Positions 34,668 to 42,394 of a DNA stretch of 64,000 bases are shown in pieces. The translations under genes and the position numbers were made by a program. The notes under the pieces are model-generated. The model was not told the origin of the DNA. It saw only the letters and a list, made by a program, of their open reading frames with translations, and did no database searches. Numbering within the stretch: the stretch's first letter is position 1; every line of letters starts with the position of its first letter. The stretch covers positions 1-64,000 of the forward strand of contig JBMORG010000006.1 in NCBI GenBank assembly GCA_049322355.1. Direction: 5' to 3'. Origin of the DNA: 0-14-0-80-60-11 sp049322355 (GTDB lineage: Bacteria; Desulfobacterota; Desulfobaccia; Desulfobaccales; 0-14-0-80-60-11).

Positions 34668-36065
34668 TTAATTAACGGGCTTCACCCATCCGGCATATAG
34701 CGCCAACCCCAGCCAGGCCCAGTTGTTGGCGTAGTAGTTGTCCGGGGCCTCGAAGTAGGCCTGGTTGCCGTCTTCCCGGTAGAAGGATAAAATCTTTTCG
34801 GCCATCTGCCGGGCAAAATGCCGGTCGCCCGCAGCTATGGCCCCAGCCAGCACCCCGGCATAGAGCACCGGGCTCTCATAGTCCACCGCGGGGGCGCCGT
34901 TGTAGCTATAGACCGCGGCGAGGCGGCGGCGGGCCTGCCATTGGCCCTTGAAAAACGGCAGGAATTTATCTTTGAGCAAACGGACCGCCTGGGGGTCCTT
35001 AAACCAGAGGGCGTCCAGGGCCACCCGGAAGGGCACCCGCACCGCTTCCCAACCGAAGCGGGTATCTTTCCCCGGCGCGGGGCTTACCCCGCCAGCAGCG
35101 TCCACCCGGCACCAGTCGGGAAACAGGCCAACGCCTTTCTGGTCCCCCAGCCTTTCGCTTACTTTTATCAGAAACAGATAAGTGGCTTGATGCAGGTCCC
35201 GCCAGGGCGCGGCCGCGGCTGCAGCTTCTCTCCCACCCCGGTCCTCCCCCATCAAGGGTATTAGCGCTAAGTTGAGCAAGGGACCGTTGTTAACATAACT
35301 TGCTGAAAAAATTTTAAATCCCCCTAAAGCCCCCTTTTCCAAAGGGGGACTTTGCCCGGCCGGCCCTTTATTCCCCCCTTTGAAAAAGGGGGGTAAGGGG
35401 GGATTTATAACTTTTCCCGAAGACCCCTCTGGCTTCGGACCTGCCTGGGCGAACAGGCGGTAGGCCGCGGGGGAGAAATACGAAGGGTTCACCAGGTAAG
35501 GCGGGGCGGACTCATGCCAGTTCCCTGGGGTCAAGAGCAGTTGGCCGTCAGGGAGACGCACCACTTCCTTGGCCAGGACCGCGGCCTGGACCAGGCGAGA
35601 TTCTTCCAGGTAATCGGGCAGGCCCGCCGGCGCCCGCCAGCCCTTATGGTGTGCCAAAACCAGGGCCAGAGCATAATCCAGGTCGGCATCCGTGGCGCTG
35701 TTGGCGTCCAGCAGCCCCCAGGAGCCGTCGGGCAACCGGCCCCAGCGCCAGGCCAGAAGACTGTCGCTGTATTTCACGGCCCGGGACAGATGCCGGTGCG
35801 TCCAACCGTAAACCCGGGCAAAGGTGATCTCATCGCCGGCCCACAGCGCCCGGAGGAGCGCGTAAGCCTGGCCTTCGGAGATAGTGCCGCCACGTTCCTC
35901 CGGTATCTTGACCTGGCCGTCAGGGCTGATGAAATGCCGGCGGTAGCTCTGCCAGGATGCGGTCAGCACTTTCTCCAAACCGGCCGTAGACGGCTTCGAT
36001 TGGCAGGCCAGGGAGAGCCCGGAAAGCAGGACCACGAGGATAATTTTAAATTTTTGCTTTTTCAT
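34668..36065 (-). CDS. Glycoside hydrolase family 8 lipoprotein with in-frame repeat insertions
   Basis: A 465-residue probable endoglucanase-type enzyme (GH8; BcsZ-like) with a lipoprotein signal (LSLACQS). TISEGQAYALLRALWAGD holds the likely catalytic acid Glu, and ANSATDADLDYALALV the substrate-site Asp. FGWEAVRVPFRVALD and the C-terminal YYANNWAWLGLALYAGW also match the family. Between RLFAQAG and PWRDLHQATY lies an extra segment of about 79 residues (bases about 35205-35440), encoded by two intergenic repeat types, including Pro/Lys/Gly-rich NPPLPPFFKGG and SPPLEKGALGG. The frame is preserved. The (alpha/alpha)6 barrel may tolerate this loop. No cellulose synthase genes are adjacent. Confidence 0.85.
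   Translation of the reverse strand: MKKQKFKIILVVLLSGLSLACQSKPSTAGLEKVLTASWQSYRRHFISPDGQVKIPEERGGTISEGQAYALLRALWAGDEITFARVYGWTHRHLSRAVKYSDSLLAWRWGRLPDGSWGLLDANSATDADLDYALALVLAHHKGWRAPAGLPDYLEESRLVQAAVLAKEVVRLPDGQLLLTPGNWHESAPPYLVNPSYFSPAAYRLFAQAGPKPEGSSGKVINPPLPPFFKGGNKGPAGQSPPLEKGALGGFKIFSASYVNNGPLLNLALIPLMGEDRGGREAAAAAAPWRDLHQATYLFLIKVSERLGDQKGVGLFPDWCRVDAAGGVSPAPGKDTRFGWEAVRVPFRVALDALWFKDPQAVRLLKDKFLPFFKGQWQARRRLAAVYSYNGAPAVDYESPVLYAGVLAGAIAAGDRHFARQMAEKILSFYREDGNQAYFEAPDNYYANNWAWLGLALYAGWVKPVN
35231..35260 (+). repeat. C-rich dispersed repeat inside the GH8 gene
   Basis: TCCCACCCC...CCTCCCCCATCAAGGG, related to 32905-32943. It encodes part of the segment IPLMGEDRGGRE in the GH8 loop insertion. 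Confidence 0.6.
35312..35410. mobile_element. MITE-like CCCCCTTT/AAAGGGGG inverted-repeat element, copy 1, inside GH8 gene
   Basis: A roughly 95-99-bp element with ends AAATCCCCC and GGGGGGATTT and internal CCCCTTTTCC-AAAGGGGG and CCCCCCTTTG-AAAAAGGGGGG hairpins. A second copy lies at 39884-39974. Here it adds about 33 in-frame codons to the GH8 gene. No transposase was seen, so mobility is inferred from the dispersed copies. Confidence 0.85.
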
Positions 36066-36471
36066 GGCACCAGGCAAATAGCCCTTTGAAAAAGGAGGAT
36101 GAGAGGCTTACCGGCGGTTATATAAATGCCTAAATCCCCTGGGGAATAGGGGGAAGAAAAATCCTTCCTAATAATTCCCGGATGGTGTCACCTTCTCACT
36201 AACGGGGCCGGCTTGCAAGGATAATCGTGAGTTCGGACCTAAAGCACAAATATGCTAACGGTGCGCCCGACTTAGTTCCCGTGGAGATAAAAGAGGCCTG
36301 GTCAGCAGGCAGGCTGGGTTTCCCCTCCCCGTCCAACCGGGTTAATTAGCCTTCATTACGAAGATACGAAAATTTCTTGACAAACGCCGGTATTTATGAG
36401 AAAAATTGTGTCGATTTAGATCAACTTGAGAACCCTGGCGCCCCGGGACTTGGAAACTAACGGCAATCCCA

Positions 36472-36498
36472 TTGAATTCAATCTGTATGTAATATAAT
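36472..36498 (+). promoter_or_regulatory. Probable promoter of the thrS-infC-rpmI-rplT group
   Basis: -10 TATAAT at 36493-36498 with TTGAAT at 36472-36477, a spacer of 15 (shorter than the ideal 17). Transcription would start near 36505, immediately before the leader hairpin. Confidence 0.6.
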
Positions 36499-36509
36499 CG
36501 GTATTGGAC

Positions 36510-36551
36510 GGCATCTGGGAAGGCTCCTTGTGCGCCCGAGATGCCTTTTTT
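36510..36551 (+). terminator. Leader hairpin with T tract, possible thrS attenuator
   Basis: GGCATCT pairs with AGATGCC across a 22-nt loop and is followed by TTTTTT, twelve bases before the thrS ATG. An intrinsic terminator between promoter and first gene suggests attenuation. The signal (tRNA charging, L20 or other) is not visible. Confidence 0.65.
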
Positions 36552-36563
36552 ATTGAGGCAATC

Positions 36564-38477
36564 ATGATCAAAGTTACCCTGGATCGAGGCCCCACCATCA
36601 CCCTGGAGCAGGGGGCTACGGTAGCCCAGGCTTTTCAGGCCCTGGACGTGGCCACCGACCATACCGTGGTGGCCGCCAGGCTCGATGGGGAAGCGGTGGA
36701 TTTGAACCATAAGCTCACCCAAAACTGCACCATTGCCCCCATTTCCCTGGACAGTCCCCAAGGCCTGGAGATCATGCGCCATTCCGCGGCGCACCTCATG
36801 GCCGAAGCAGTGCGAGACCTGTTCCCCGGGGTCAAGGTGGCCATCGGGCCGGCCATTGAAGCAGGTTTTTATTACGACTTTGACGTTCCCGAGCCCTTTA
36901 CGCCGGAAGACCTCATCAAAATTGAAACCCACATGGCGGAATTGACGGCCCAGGATCAACCCTTCCGGCGGGATGAAATGAACCGGGAGCAAGCCATCAG
37001 CTATTTTAAGAGCCAGGGTGAAGCCTACAAAGTCGAACTTCTGGAGGAGATCCCCCAAGACAAAGTAAGTCTGTATCAGCAGGGTAACTTCATCGACCTG
37101 TGCCGGGGGCCCCATATTCCCACCACCGGCTTTATCAAGGCGTTTAAGCTCACGGCCACCTCCGGGGCCTACTGGCGCGGGGACGAGCGCCGCCCTATGC
37201 TCCAGCGCATTTACGGCACTGCCTTCGCCACCCAGGAGGAGCTGGATCGCCACCTGGAACTCCTGGAGGAAGCCAAACGCCGGGATCACCGCCGCCTGGG
37301 CCGGGAGCTGGGGCTGTTCAGCATCGAGGAGGACGCAGGGCCTGGAATGGTGATTTACCACCCCAAGGGCGCCCTGCTTAGGAGCCTGATCGAGGATTTC
37401 GAGCGCCGGGAGCATCTCAAGCGGGGCTACCAGATGGTTATGGGACCGCAGATGCTCAAGGCCGACCTGTGGAAACGCTCCGGCCATTGGGACAACTACC
37501 GGGACAATATGTACTTCACCGAAGTGGAAGGCCAGATGTACGGCATCAAGCCCATGAACTGCCTGGCCCACATGTTGATTTATAAATCAAGGGTGAGGAG
37601 CTACCGGGAGCTGCCCCTGCGCTTTTTCGAGTTGGGCACCGTGCTGCGCCACGAGCGCTCCGGAGTATTGCACGGCCTTACCCGGGTGCGCCAGTTTACC
37701 CAGGACGACGCCCATATCCTCTGCATGCCGGAGCAGGTAGAGAGTGAAATCTTAGGGGTGTTGAAGTTTGTTTCCGAAGTCATGGCCATCTTCGGGTTCG
37801 AATATGAAGTGGAACTGTCCACCCGGCCGGAGAAATCCATCGGCACGGACGCGGAGTGGGACTTGGCCACCAACGCCCTTTTGGGAGCGCTCAAAACCTG
37901 GGGGGTAGCTTATGGCACCTGCGAAGGGGAAGGCGCTTTCTATGGCCCCAAAATCGACATCAAGCTGAAAGACGCCTTGCAGCGCCGCTGGCAATGCGCC
38001 ACTATTCAGTGCGATTTTACCCTGCCGGAGCGCTTTGACCTCACCTATGTTGGTGCGGATGGGGAACGCCATCGCCCGGTGATGCTGCACCGGGTGATTT
38101 TGGGGTCCCTGGAACGCTTTATGGGGGTTTTAGTGGAGCATTTCGCCGGCGCTTTTCCGGTCTGGCTGGCCCCGGTCCAGGCAATTCTGTTGCCCATTAC
38201 CGACCGGGTCCATCCGTATGCCCAGGAGGTGGCCCGGGCCCTGGTGGACGCAGACCTAAGGGTGGAGGTGGACATCCGGCCCGAAACCTTGCGCTATAAG
38301 ATCCGGGAGGCCCAGGTCCAGAAAATTCCTTATATGGTGATCATGGGGGACCGGGAGGCAGCGGACCGCACCCTGGCCCCTCGTCTGCGGGACGGCACGG
38401 AGTTGAAGGGCATCCCCTTGGAGGCTTTTATCCAGCGCCTGAAGGAAGAGTCCCGGATTCCGTCCCCGGGGAGCTGA
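36564..38477 (+). CDS. thrS: Threonyl-tRNA synthetase
   Basis: A 637-residue class II synthetase that charges tRNA-Thr. An N-terminal TGS domain (1-62) precedes the editing SAD domain with HSAAHLMAEAV, then the catalytic core: motif 2 with FELGTVLRHERSGVLHGLTR, zinc ligands in NCLAHML and MLHRVILGSLER, and the C-terminal anticodon-binding domain. ATG 36564 was chosen for the TGS domain start. Its gene heads the conserved translation cluster and lies behind a leader hairpin. Confidence 0.98.
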   Translation: MIKVTLDRGPTITLEQGATVAQAFQALDVATDHTVVAARLDGEAVDLNHKLTQNCTIAPISLDSPQGLEIMRHSAAHLMAEAVRDLFPGVKVAIGPAIEAGFYYDFDVPEPFTPEDLIKIETHMAELTAQDQPFRRDEMNREQAISYFKSQGEAYKVELLEEIPQDKVSLYQQGNFIDLCRGPHIPTTGFIKAFKLTATSGAYWRGDERRPMLQRIYGTAFATQEELDRHLELLEEAKRRDHRRLGRELGLFSIEEDAGPGMVIYHPKGALLRSLIEDFERREHLKRGYQMVMGPQMLKADLWKRSGHWDNYRDNMYFTEVEGQMYGIKPMNCLAHMLIYKSRVRSYRELPLRFFELGTVLRHERSGVLHGLTRVRQFTQDDAHILCMPEQVESEILGVLKFVSEVMAIFGFEYEVELSTRPEKSIGTDAEWDLATNALLGALKTWGVAYGTCEGEGAFYGPKIDIKLKDALQRRWQCATIQCDFTLPERFDLTYVGADGERHRPVMLHRVILGSLERFMGVLVEHFAGAFPVWLAPVQAILLPITDRVHPYAQEVARALVDADLRVEVDIRPETLRYKIREAQVQKIPYMVIMGDREAADRTLAPRLRDGTELKGIPLEAFIQRLKEESRIPSPGS

Positions 38478-38523
38478 AACTTATATCTATCCATTTATAA
38501 AATATCTTTTTGCTAATCTTAAC

Positions 38524-38529
38524 AGGAGG
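38524..38529 (+). promoter_or_regulatory. Ribosome-binding site that fixes the infC start at ATC
   Basis: AGGAGG at 38524-38529 overlaps the first base of the only upstream in-frame GTG (38529), so that GTG cannot use it. The next initiator-like codon is ATC 38538, eight bases downstream, ideal spacing. Confidence 0.75.
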
Positions 38530-38537
38530 TGACGGTT

Positions 38538-39053
38538 ATCCAGCAGAAGCAGCAACGAGTCAGGATTAACGAGCAGATCAGGGTGCCGGAGGTGCGGCTC
38601 ATCGGGGCCGACGGCCAACAGGTCGGCGTTATGCCTACCAAAGAAGCCCTGGCTCAGGCGGCGGAGGCGCACCTGGACCTGGTGGAGGTCGCCCCCCAGG
38701 CCAGCCCGCCGGTATGCCGGATCATGGATTATGGCAAGTTCAAATATCAGCAAAGTAAGAAGCAGCAAGAAGCCCGGCGCAAAGCCACCACGATCCAGGT
38801 TAAAGAAATCAAGGTCCGGCCCAAAATCGAAGAGCACGACATGGGGTTCAAGTTACGAAATGCCCGGCGTTTTTTAGAAGACGGCGACAAGGTCAAGATC
38901 TCGGTGATTTTTCGAGGCCGGGAGATCGCCCACACAGACCGCGGCTTTCGTATTCTGGCCCAGATGTCGGAAGCTCTGGCGGATGTTGGAACTGTGGAGC
39001 AGAGTCCTAAGCTCGAGGGCCGGAACCTCTCCATGATCGTTACCCCCAAGTAG
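38538..39053 (+). CDS. infC: Translation initiation factor IF-3
   Basis: A 171-residue IF-3 that binds the 30S subunit and checks start codons. RVRINEQIRVPEVRLIGADG is the conserved N-domain and PPVCRIMDYGKFKYQ the linker segment; the C-domain ends in SMIVTPK. I place the start at ATC 38538 because of the AGGAGG spacing; E. coli infC uses the related rare codon AUU, which lets IF-3 repress its own synthesis. A GTG at 38529 is an alternative but overlaps the Shine-Dalgarno site. It follows thrS by 60 bases. Confidence 0.95.
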   Translation: MQQKQQRVRINEQIRVPEVRLIGADGQQVGVMPTKEALAQAAEAHLDLVEVAPQASPPVCRIMDYGKFKYQQSKKQQEARRKATTIQVKEIKVRPKIEEHDMGFKLRNARRFLEDGDKVKISVIFRGREIAHTDRGFRILAQMSEALADVGTVEQSPKLEGRNLSMIVTPK

Positions 39054-39211
39054 TTCTGCGCCAATTCCTGCATAGAAAGCGATGCCGCACCAGGCTGGCC
39101 TAGGGAAAGGATTTTTTTGCAGAAATCTTGTTAAAATGTGATGAATAGATTATAAAATAATATTTTGGGTTAACAGCAATAATATAAAGATCGATCAACT
39201 GGGAATCCACC

Positions 39212-39232
39212 CGGCCGCCGGCATGGCGGCCG
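39212..39232 (+). promoter_or_regulatory. Hairpin upstream of rpmI
   Basis: CGGCCGCC, 5-nt loop, GGCGGCCG, a perfect 8-bp stem 28 bases before the rpmI start. In other bacteria L20 controls rpmI-rplT through leader structure here; this hairpin is a candidate, without direct evidence. Confidence 0.4.
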
Positions 39233-39259
39233 CAGTGTTAGCATCATGCGAGGTCAACC

Positions 39260-39457
39260 ATGCCCAAGATGAAAACCCATCGGGGAGCGGCCAAGCGCTT
39301 CAAGGCTACGGGCAAAGGCCGCCTGAAACACAAGCAACCCTACCACAGCCATATCTTGACCAGCAAAAGCGCCAAGCGCAAGCGGCAGTTACGGCTCCCG
39401 GCCTACGTGGCCGAAGCTGAGGCCAAGGCCCTGAAACGCTTGTTGCCTTATCTCTGA
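39260..39457 (+). CDS. rpmI: Ribosomal protein bL35
   Basis: A 65-residue, highly basic L35 with the usual MPKMKTHRGAAKRFK start and full length. Part of the 50S subunit. It lies 15 bases before rplT in the conserved infC-rpmI-rplT order. GCGAGG lies upstream. Confidence 0.98.
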   Translation: MPKMKTHRGAAKRFKATGKGRLKHKQPYHSHILTSKSAKRKRQLRLPAYVAEAEAKALKRLLPYL

Positions 39458-39472
39458 GATTAGGAGTACGTC

Positions 39473-39826
39473 ATGCCACGCGTGAGAAAAAGCGTCGCCT
39501 CCAGGGCGCGCCGTAAAAAATTCTTGGGGATGGCCAAGGGCTTCCGCAGCGGCCGGCACCGGCTCTACCGGTCTGCCCGGGAGGCCGTGGAACGGGCCTT
39601 GACTTTCGCCTACCGGGACCGCAAGGTGCGGAAACGCGAGTTCCGCAGCCTGTGGATTGTCCGCATTAACGCCGCGCTGCGCCCCTTGGGGATGTCCTAT
39701 AGCAAGTTCATCGGGGGCCTGAAAAAGGCCCGGATCAACCTGGACCGCAAGGTCCTGGCCGATATGGCGGTCTTCGATCCCCAGGGGTTCGCCCGGGTGG
39801 CGGAGCTTTCAAAGGGTGGACAATAG
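39473..39826 (+). CDS. rplT: Ribosomal protein bL20
   Basis: A 117-residue L20, full length, with MPRVRKSVASRARRKK and KGFRSGRHRLYR signatures. It is needed for early 50S assembly and in several bacteria represses its own operon. It follows rpmI by 15 bases with TTAGGAG upstream. A CCCCCTTT repeat separates it from pheS. Confidence 0.98.
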   Translation: MPRVRKSVASRARRKKFLGMAKGFRSGRHRLYRSAREAVERALTFAYRDRKVRKREFRSLWIVRINAALRPLGMSYSKFIGGLKKARINLDRKVLADMAVFDPQGFARVAELSKGGQ

Positions 39827-39883
39827 CAATAACTTGGCTCTGTGTGGTTTTTCAGTAAACACTGTATAGTGAAAAACCCAAAG

Positions 39884-39974
39884 AAAATCCCCCTAAATCC
39901 CCCTTTTTTAAAGGGGGACTTTGCCTTTCCGACTTTATTCCCCCCTTTGGAAAAGGGGGGCGAGGGGGATTTTA
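39884..39974. mobile_element. MITE-like CCCCCTTT/AAAGGGGG element, copy 2
   Basis: Shares the order AAATCCCCCTAAA, CCCCC-TTT, AAAGGGGGACTTTGCC, CTTTATTCCCCCCTTTG, AAAAGGGGGG and terminal GGGGATTTTA with copy 1 at 35312-35410. It sits between rplT and pheS and might weaken read-through into pheS. Confidence 0.85.
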
Positions 39975-40011
39975 TATCGCCAGCGGATAGACAAATCATC
40001 ATGTGATCGAA

Positions 40012-40039
40012 GCTGACCACTGACCACTGATCACTGAAT
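40012..40039 (+). repeat. Heptamer tandem repeat, ACTGACC type, four units
   Basis: GCTGACC, ACTGACC, ACTGATC, ACTGAAT, ending 13 bases before the pheS start. It occupies the place where a ribosome site would be. Confidence 0.75.
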
Positions 40040-40052
40040 CTGGCCACGCAGC

Positions 40053-41066
40053 ATGACTTCCGAAGCAATAAAAGATCTTGAAACCAATGCGATCCAAGAG
40101 ATTCAGGGGGCCAACACTCCTGAAGACCTGGAATTCCTCCGGGTGAAATACCTGGGGCGCAAGGGGGCTTTGACTACCATCCTGCGGGGCCTGGGTAAGT
40201 TGGACCCTTCGGTTCGGCGCAACGTCGGCCAGGAAGCCAACCGGGTTAAAGTCGCGCTGGAAGGAGCCCTGGAGCAGGCCCTGCGTGCCCTGAAGGAAGC
40301 GGCCCGTCAGGCAGCCGTCAGCGCCGTGGATGTCACCCTGCCGGGGCGGCGCGCCCCTCGGGGGCGTATCCACCCCTTAAACCAGATCATGGCGGAAGTC
40401 TGCGACATCTTCCTGCACCTGGGCTTCGAGGCCGTCGAAGGCCCTGAAGTGGAGCTGGACTGGTATAACTTTGAAGCTCTGAACCTGCCCCCGGACCACC
40501 CGGCCCGGGACATGCAGGACACCTTTTACTTCAATGACAAGGTACTGCTGCGGACCCACACCTCGCCCATGCAGATCCGCACCATGGAAAAGCGCCAGCC
40601 GCCGGTGCGCATCATCGCCCCGGGGAAGGTCTACCGCCGGGATTCGGACATCACCCATTCCCCCATGTTTCATCAAGTTGAGGGTCTGTTGGTGGATAAA
40701 GGGGTGACCTTTGCCGACCTCAAGGGGGTTTTGACTGCATTTGTGCACCAGATGTTCGGCCCGGAGGTGGGGGTGCGCTTTAGGCCCAGCTATTTTCCCT
40801 TCACCGAACCCAGCGCCGAAGTGGACATCGAATGCGTCATTTGCCGGGGCGAGGGCTGCCGGGTCTGCAAGACCACGGGCTGGCTGGAGGTGCTGGGCTC
40901 CGGCATGGTCCACCCCGCAGTCTTTGAAGCCGTGGGCTACGACCCCGAAACCTACACCGGCTTCGCCTTCGGCCTGGGGATCGAGCGCATCGCCATGCTC
41001 AAATACGGCATCGACGACATCCGCCTTTTCTTCGAGAACGACCTAAGGTTCCTGCGGCAATTTTAA
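40053..41066 (+). CDS. pheS: Phenylalanyl-tRNA synthetase alpha subunit
   Basis: A 337-residue PheS, catalytic subunit of the alpha2-beta2 enzyme. An N-terminal coiled coil (about 1-85) precedes the class II core with HPARDMQDTFYF (motif 1 region), MFHQVEGLLVD (motif 2) and GLGIERIAMLKYG (motif 3). A CVICRGEGCRVCK insertion near 267 may bind zinc, as in many non-enteric PheS. The gene has no visible Shine-Dalgarno site. Normally pheT follows at once, but here a terminator and an opposite-strand gene follow. Confidence 0.97.
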   Translation: MTSEAIKDLETNAIQEIQGANTPEDLEFLRVKYLGRKGALTTILRGLGKLDPSVRRNVGQEANRVKVALEGALEQALRALKEAARQAAVSAVDVTLPGRRAPRGRIHPLNQIMAEVCDIFLHLGFEAVEGPEVELDWYNFEALNLPPDHPARDMQDTFYFNDKVLLRTHTSPMQIRTMEKRQPPVRIIAPGKVYRRDSDITHSPMFHQVEGLLVDKGVTFADLKGVLTAFVHQMFGPEVGVRFRPSYFPFTEPSAEVDIECVICRGEGCRVCKTTGWLEVLGSGMVHPAVFEAVGYDPETYTGFAFGLGIERIAMLKYGIDDIRLFFENDLRFLRQF

Positions 41067-41099
41067 ATTAATCGACTCGGAATGAGGGGAACGAATTAA

Positions 41100-41130
41100 G
41101 GCCGGAAGTTAACCTCCCGGCCTTTGATTT
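41100..41130 (+). terminator. Intrinsic terminator after pheS
   Basis: GGCCGGAAG/CCTCCCGGCC hairpin followed by TTTGATTTGTTTT, 34 bases after the pheS stop. It marks the end of the translation gene group and confirms that pheT is not co-transcribed. Confidence 0.8.
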
Positions 41131-41194
41131 GTTTTCATCATCAGGGTGGGAACACCTACCCCCTGCCTGTCCGGTTTTCCAGATGTGCTCTTCC

Positions 41195-41611
41195 TTACGG
41201 CTGGTCCGGGATATTGAGGATTTTCATAATCTGGCGGTGGTAGTATGCCGACCAGTCGATGTTGCCCATCATCCCGAAACGGATCTTGACGGTGGTGATC
41301 TCATTGGGGCGGGCGATCAATTCCACCTTGACTGCGGTGCCATCCTGGGTCACGGCATCAATCTTAGATTGCGACGGAGTGTATTGCTGCGCGGTGATCT
41401 TTAAGTTGAGCTTTTTTGCGGCTTCCAGGGCGGCGTTGTAGGTCTCTTGCATGGGTTTGGGATAGTCTTTTTCCATGTTGCCTTCCACCCACTTATAGGA
41501 CCCAATGGCCATGGCGCCGCCGAGACCCATGAGTATGGTGGCCGGACAGCCAGCCGCCAAGGTTACTCCCACTAATAAAGCCGCTATCTTTAGCCGCCAT
41601 TGTTTCCTCAT
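41195..41611 (-). CDS. DUF3568-family lipoprotein
   Basis: A 138-residue lipoprotein (lipobox LAAGC at residue 22). It starts with a Gly/Ala-rich stretch after the Cys, then YKWVEGNMEKDYPKPM and a beta-alpha domain ending IRFGMMGNIDWSAYYHRQI, the pattern of DUF3568 as I recall it from delta- and gammaproteobacteria. Function unknown; probably an envelope protein. It precedes nothing obvious on the same strand and ends opposite the pheS terminator. Confidence 0.75.
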   Translation of the reverse strand: MRKQWRLKIAALLVGVTLAAGCPATILMGLGGAMAIGSYKWVEGNMEKDYPKPMQETYNAALEAAKKLNLKITAQQYTPSQSKIDAVTQDGTAVKVELIARPNEITTVKIRFGMMGNIDWSAYYHRQIMKILNIPDQP

Positions 41612-41668
41612 AGTCAGAGCCTCCCTAAACCACTGTTTAACGTCTTATCCCATGAATCGCTTTGCCTG

Positions 41669-42316
41669 TCAAGCAGCCTTGCCGGTGGCCTTTTGACCGT
41701 AATCACAGTAAGGCAGCAAAGGGCAGTGAGGACAATCCGGTTTTTTGGCGGTGCAGATTTGGCGCCCATGGCAGATCATTTGGTGAGAAAATTTCACCCA
41801 GCGCTCCTTCGGGACCAGGGGCATCAGGTCAAACTCGATCTTAACCGGGTCCTTCTCTTTGGTGAGCCCCAGGCGCTGGGATACCCGGCCCATATGGGTA
41901 TCCACCACCAGCCCCGGAATGCCGAAGGCGTTGCCCAGGATTACATTGGCGGTCTTGCGGCCGATGCCCGGCAGTTTTACCAGATCATCCAGGGACGCGG
42001 GCACCTTGCCGGCGAACTGCGCCTCCAAAGCCTGGCAGATGGCCTTGAGGCTCTTGGCCTTCTGGCGATAAAAACCGGTAGTGTAGATGGCCTGCTCCAG
42101 GTCCGTAAGGTCGGCGTTGGCGTAGTCAGATGCGGTGGAATATTGCTTGAAGATGTCGGGAGTAACCTGGTTGACCCGAACATCGGTACATTGGGCCGAA
42201 AGCACCGTGGCCACCAATAGCTCCAGGGGATTGGTGAAGTCCAGGGTGACATGGGCCTCTGGATAATGTTGATCCAACAGCTTCAAGATGGGGCCGATCT
42301 TTTTGGCCGGATCCAT
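41669..42316 (-). CDS. nth: Endonuclease III
   Basis: A 215-residue DNA glycosylase/AP lyase that removes oxidised pyrimidines. The helix-hairpin-helix LPGIGRKTANVIL carries the catalytic Lys, VVDTHMGRV the catalytic Asp, and CTAKKPDCPHCPLLPYC the C-x6-C-x2-C-x5-C iron-sulfur cluster. ATG 42316 follows GGGAGG; the frame opens 15 codons earlier without similarity. It is transcribed after murJ on the same strand. Confidence 0.97.
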   Translation of the reverse strand: MDPAKKIGPILKLLDQHYPEAHVTLDFTNPLELLVATVLSAQCTDVRVNQVTPDIFKQYSTASDYANADLTDLEQAIYTTGFYRQKAKSLKAICQALEAQFAGKVPASLDDLVKLPGIGRKTANVILGNAFGIPGLVVDTHMGRVSQRLGLTKEKDPVKIEFDLMPLVPKERWVKFSHQMICHGRQICTAKKPDCPHCPLLPYCDYGQKATGKAA

Positions 42317-42364
42317 AACAGTCCTCCCATTGCACAGGCTTTCCGCCCGTAAGGAAGTCACTTA

Positions 42365-42394
42365 AGCAGTTAGCATTTACCTAACTGCTTTTCG
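42365..42394. repeat. Inverted pair of CAGTTAG-type units at the end of murJ
   Basis: AGCAGTTAG, 7 nt, CTAACTGCT: one heptamer unit on each strand, together a 9-bp hairpin. The right-hand arm encodes the last MurJ residues (KAVR), and the stop lies in the loop. Confidence 0.7.

Larger units (their letters stand above)
36066..36563. other. Intergenic region upstream of thrS
   Basis: About 500 bases between divergent genes. The left part has C/T-rich fragments resembling the CCCCCTTT element (CCCTTTGAAAAAGGAGG near 36079). The right end carries the thrS promoter and leader hairpin, listed separately. No small ORF with a ribosome site was seen. Confidence 0.5.

Noticed and set aside
36342..37571. 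Open frame of 409 codons on the minus strand
   Set aside because: Antisense to thrS; composition is typical of a shadow frame in GC-rich DNA and no domain was recognised.
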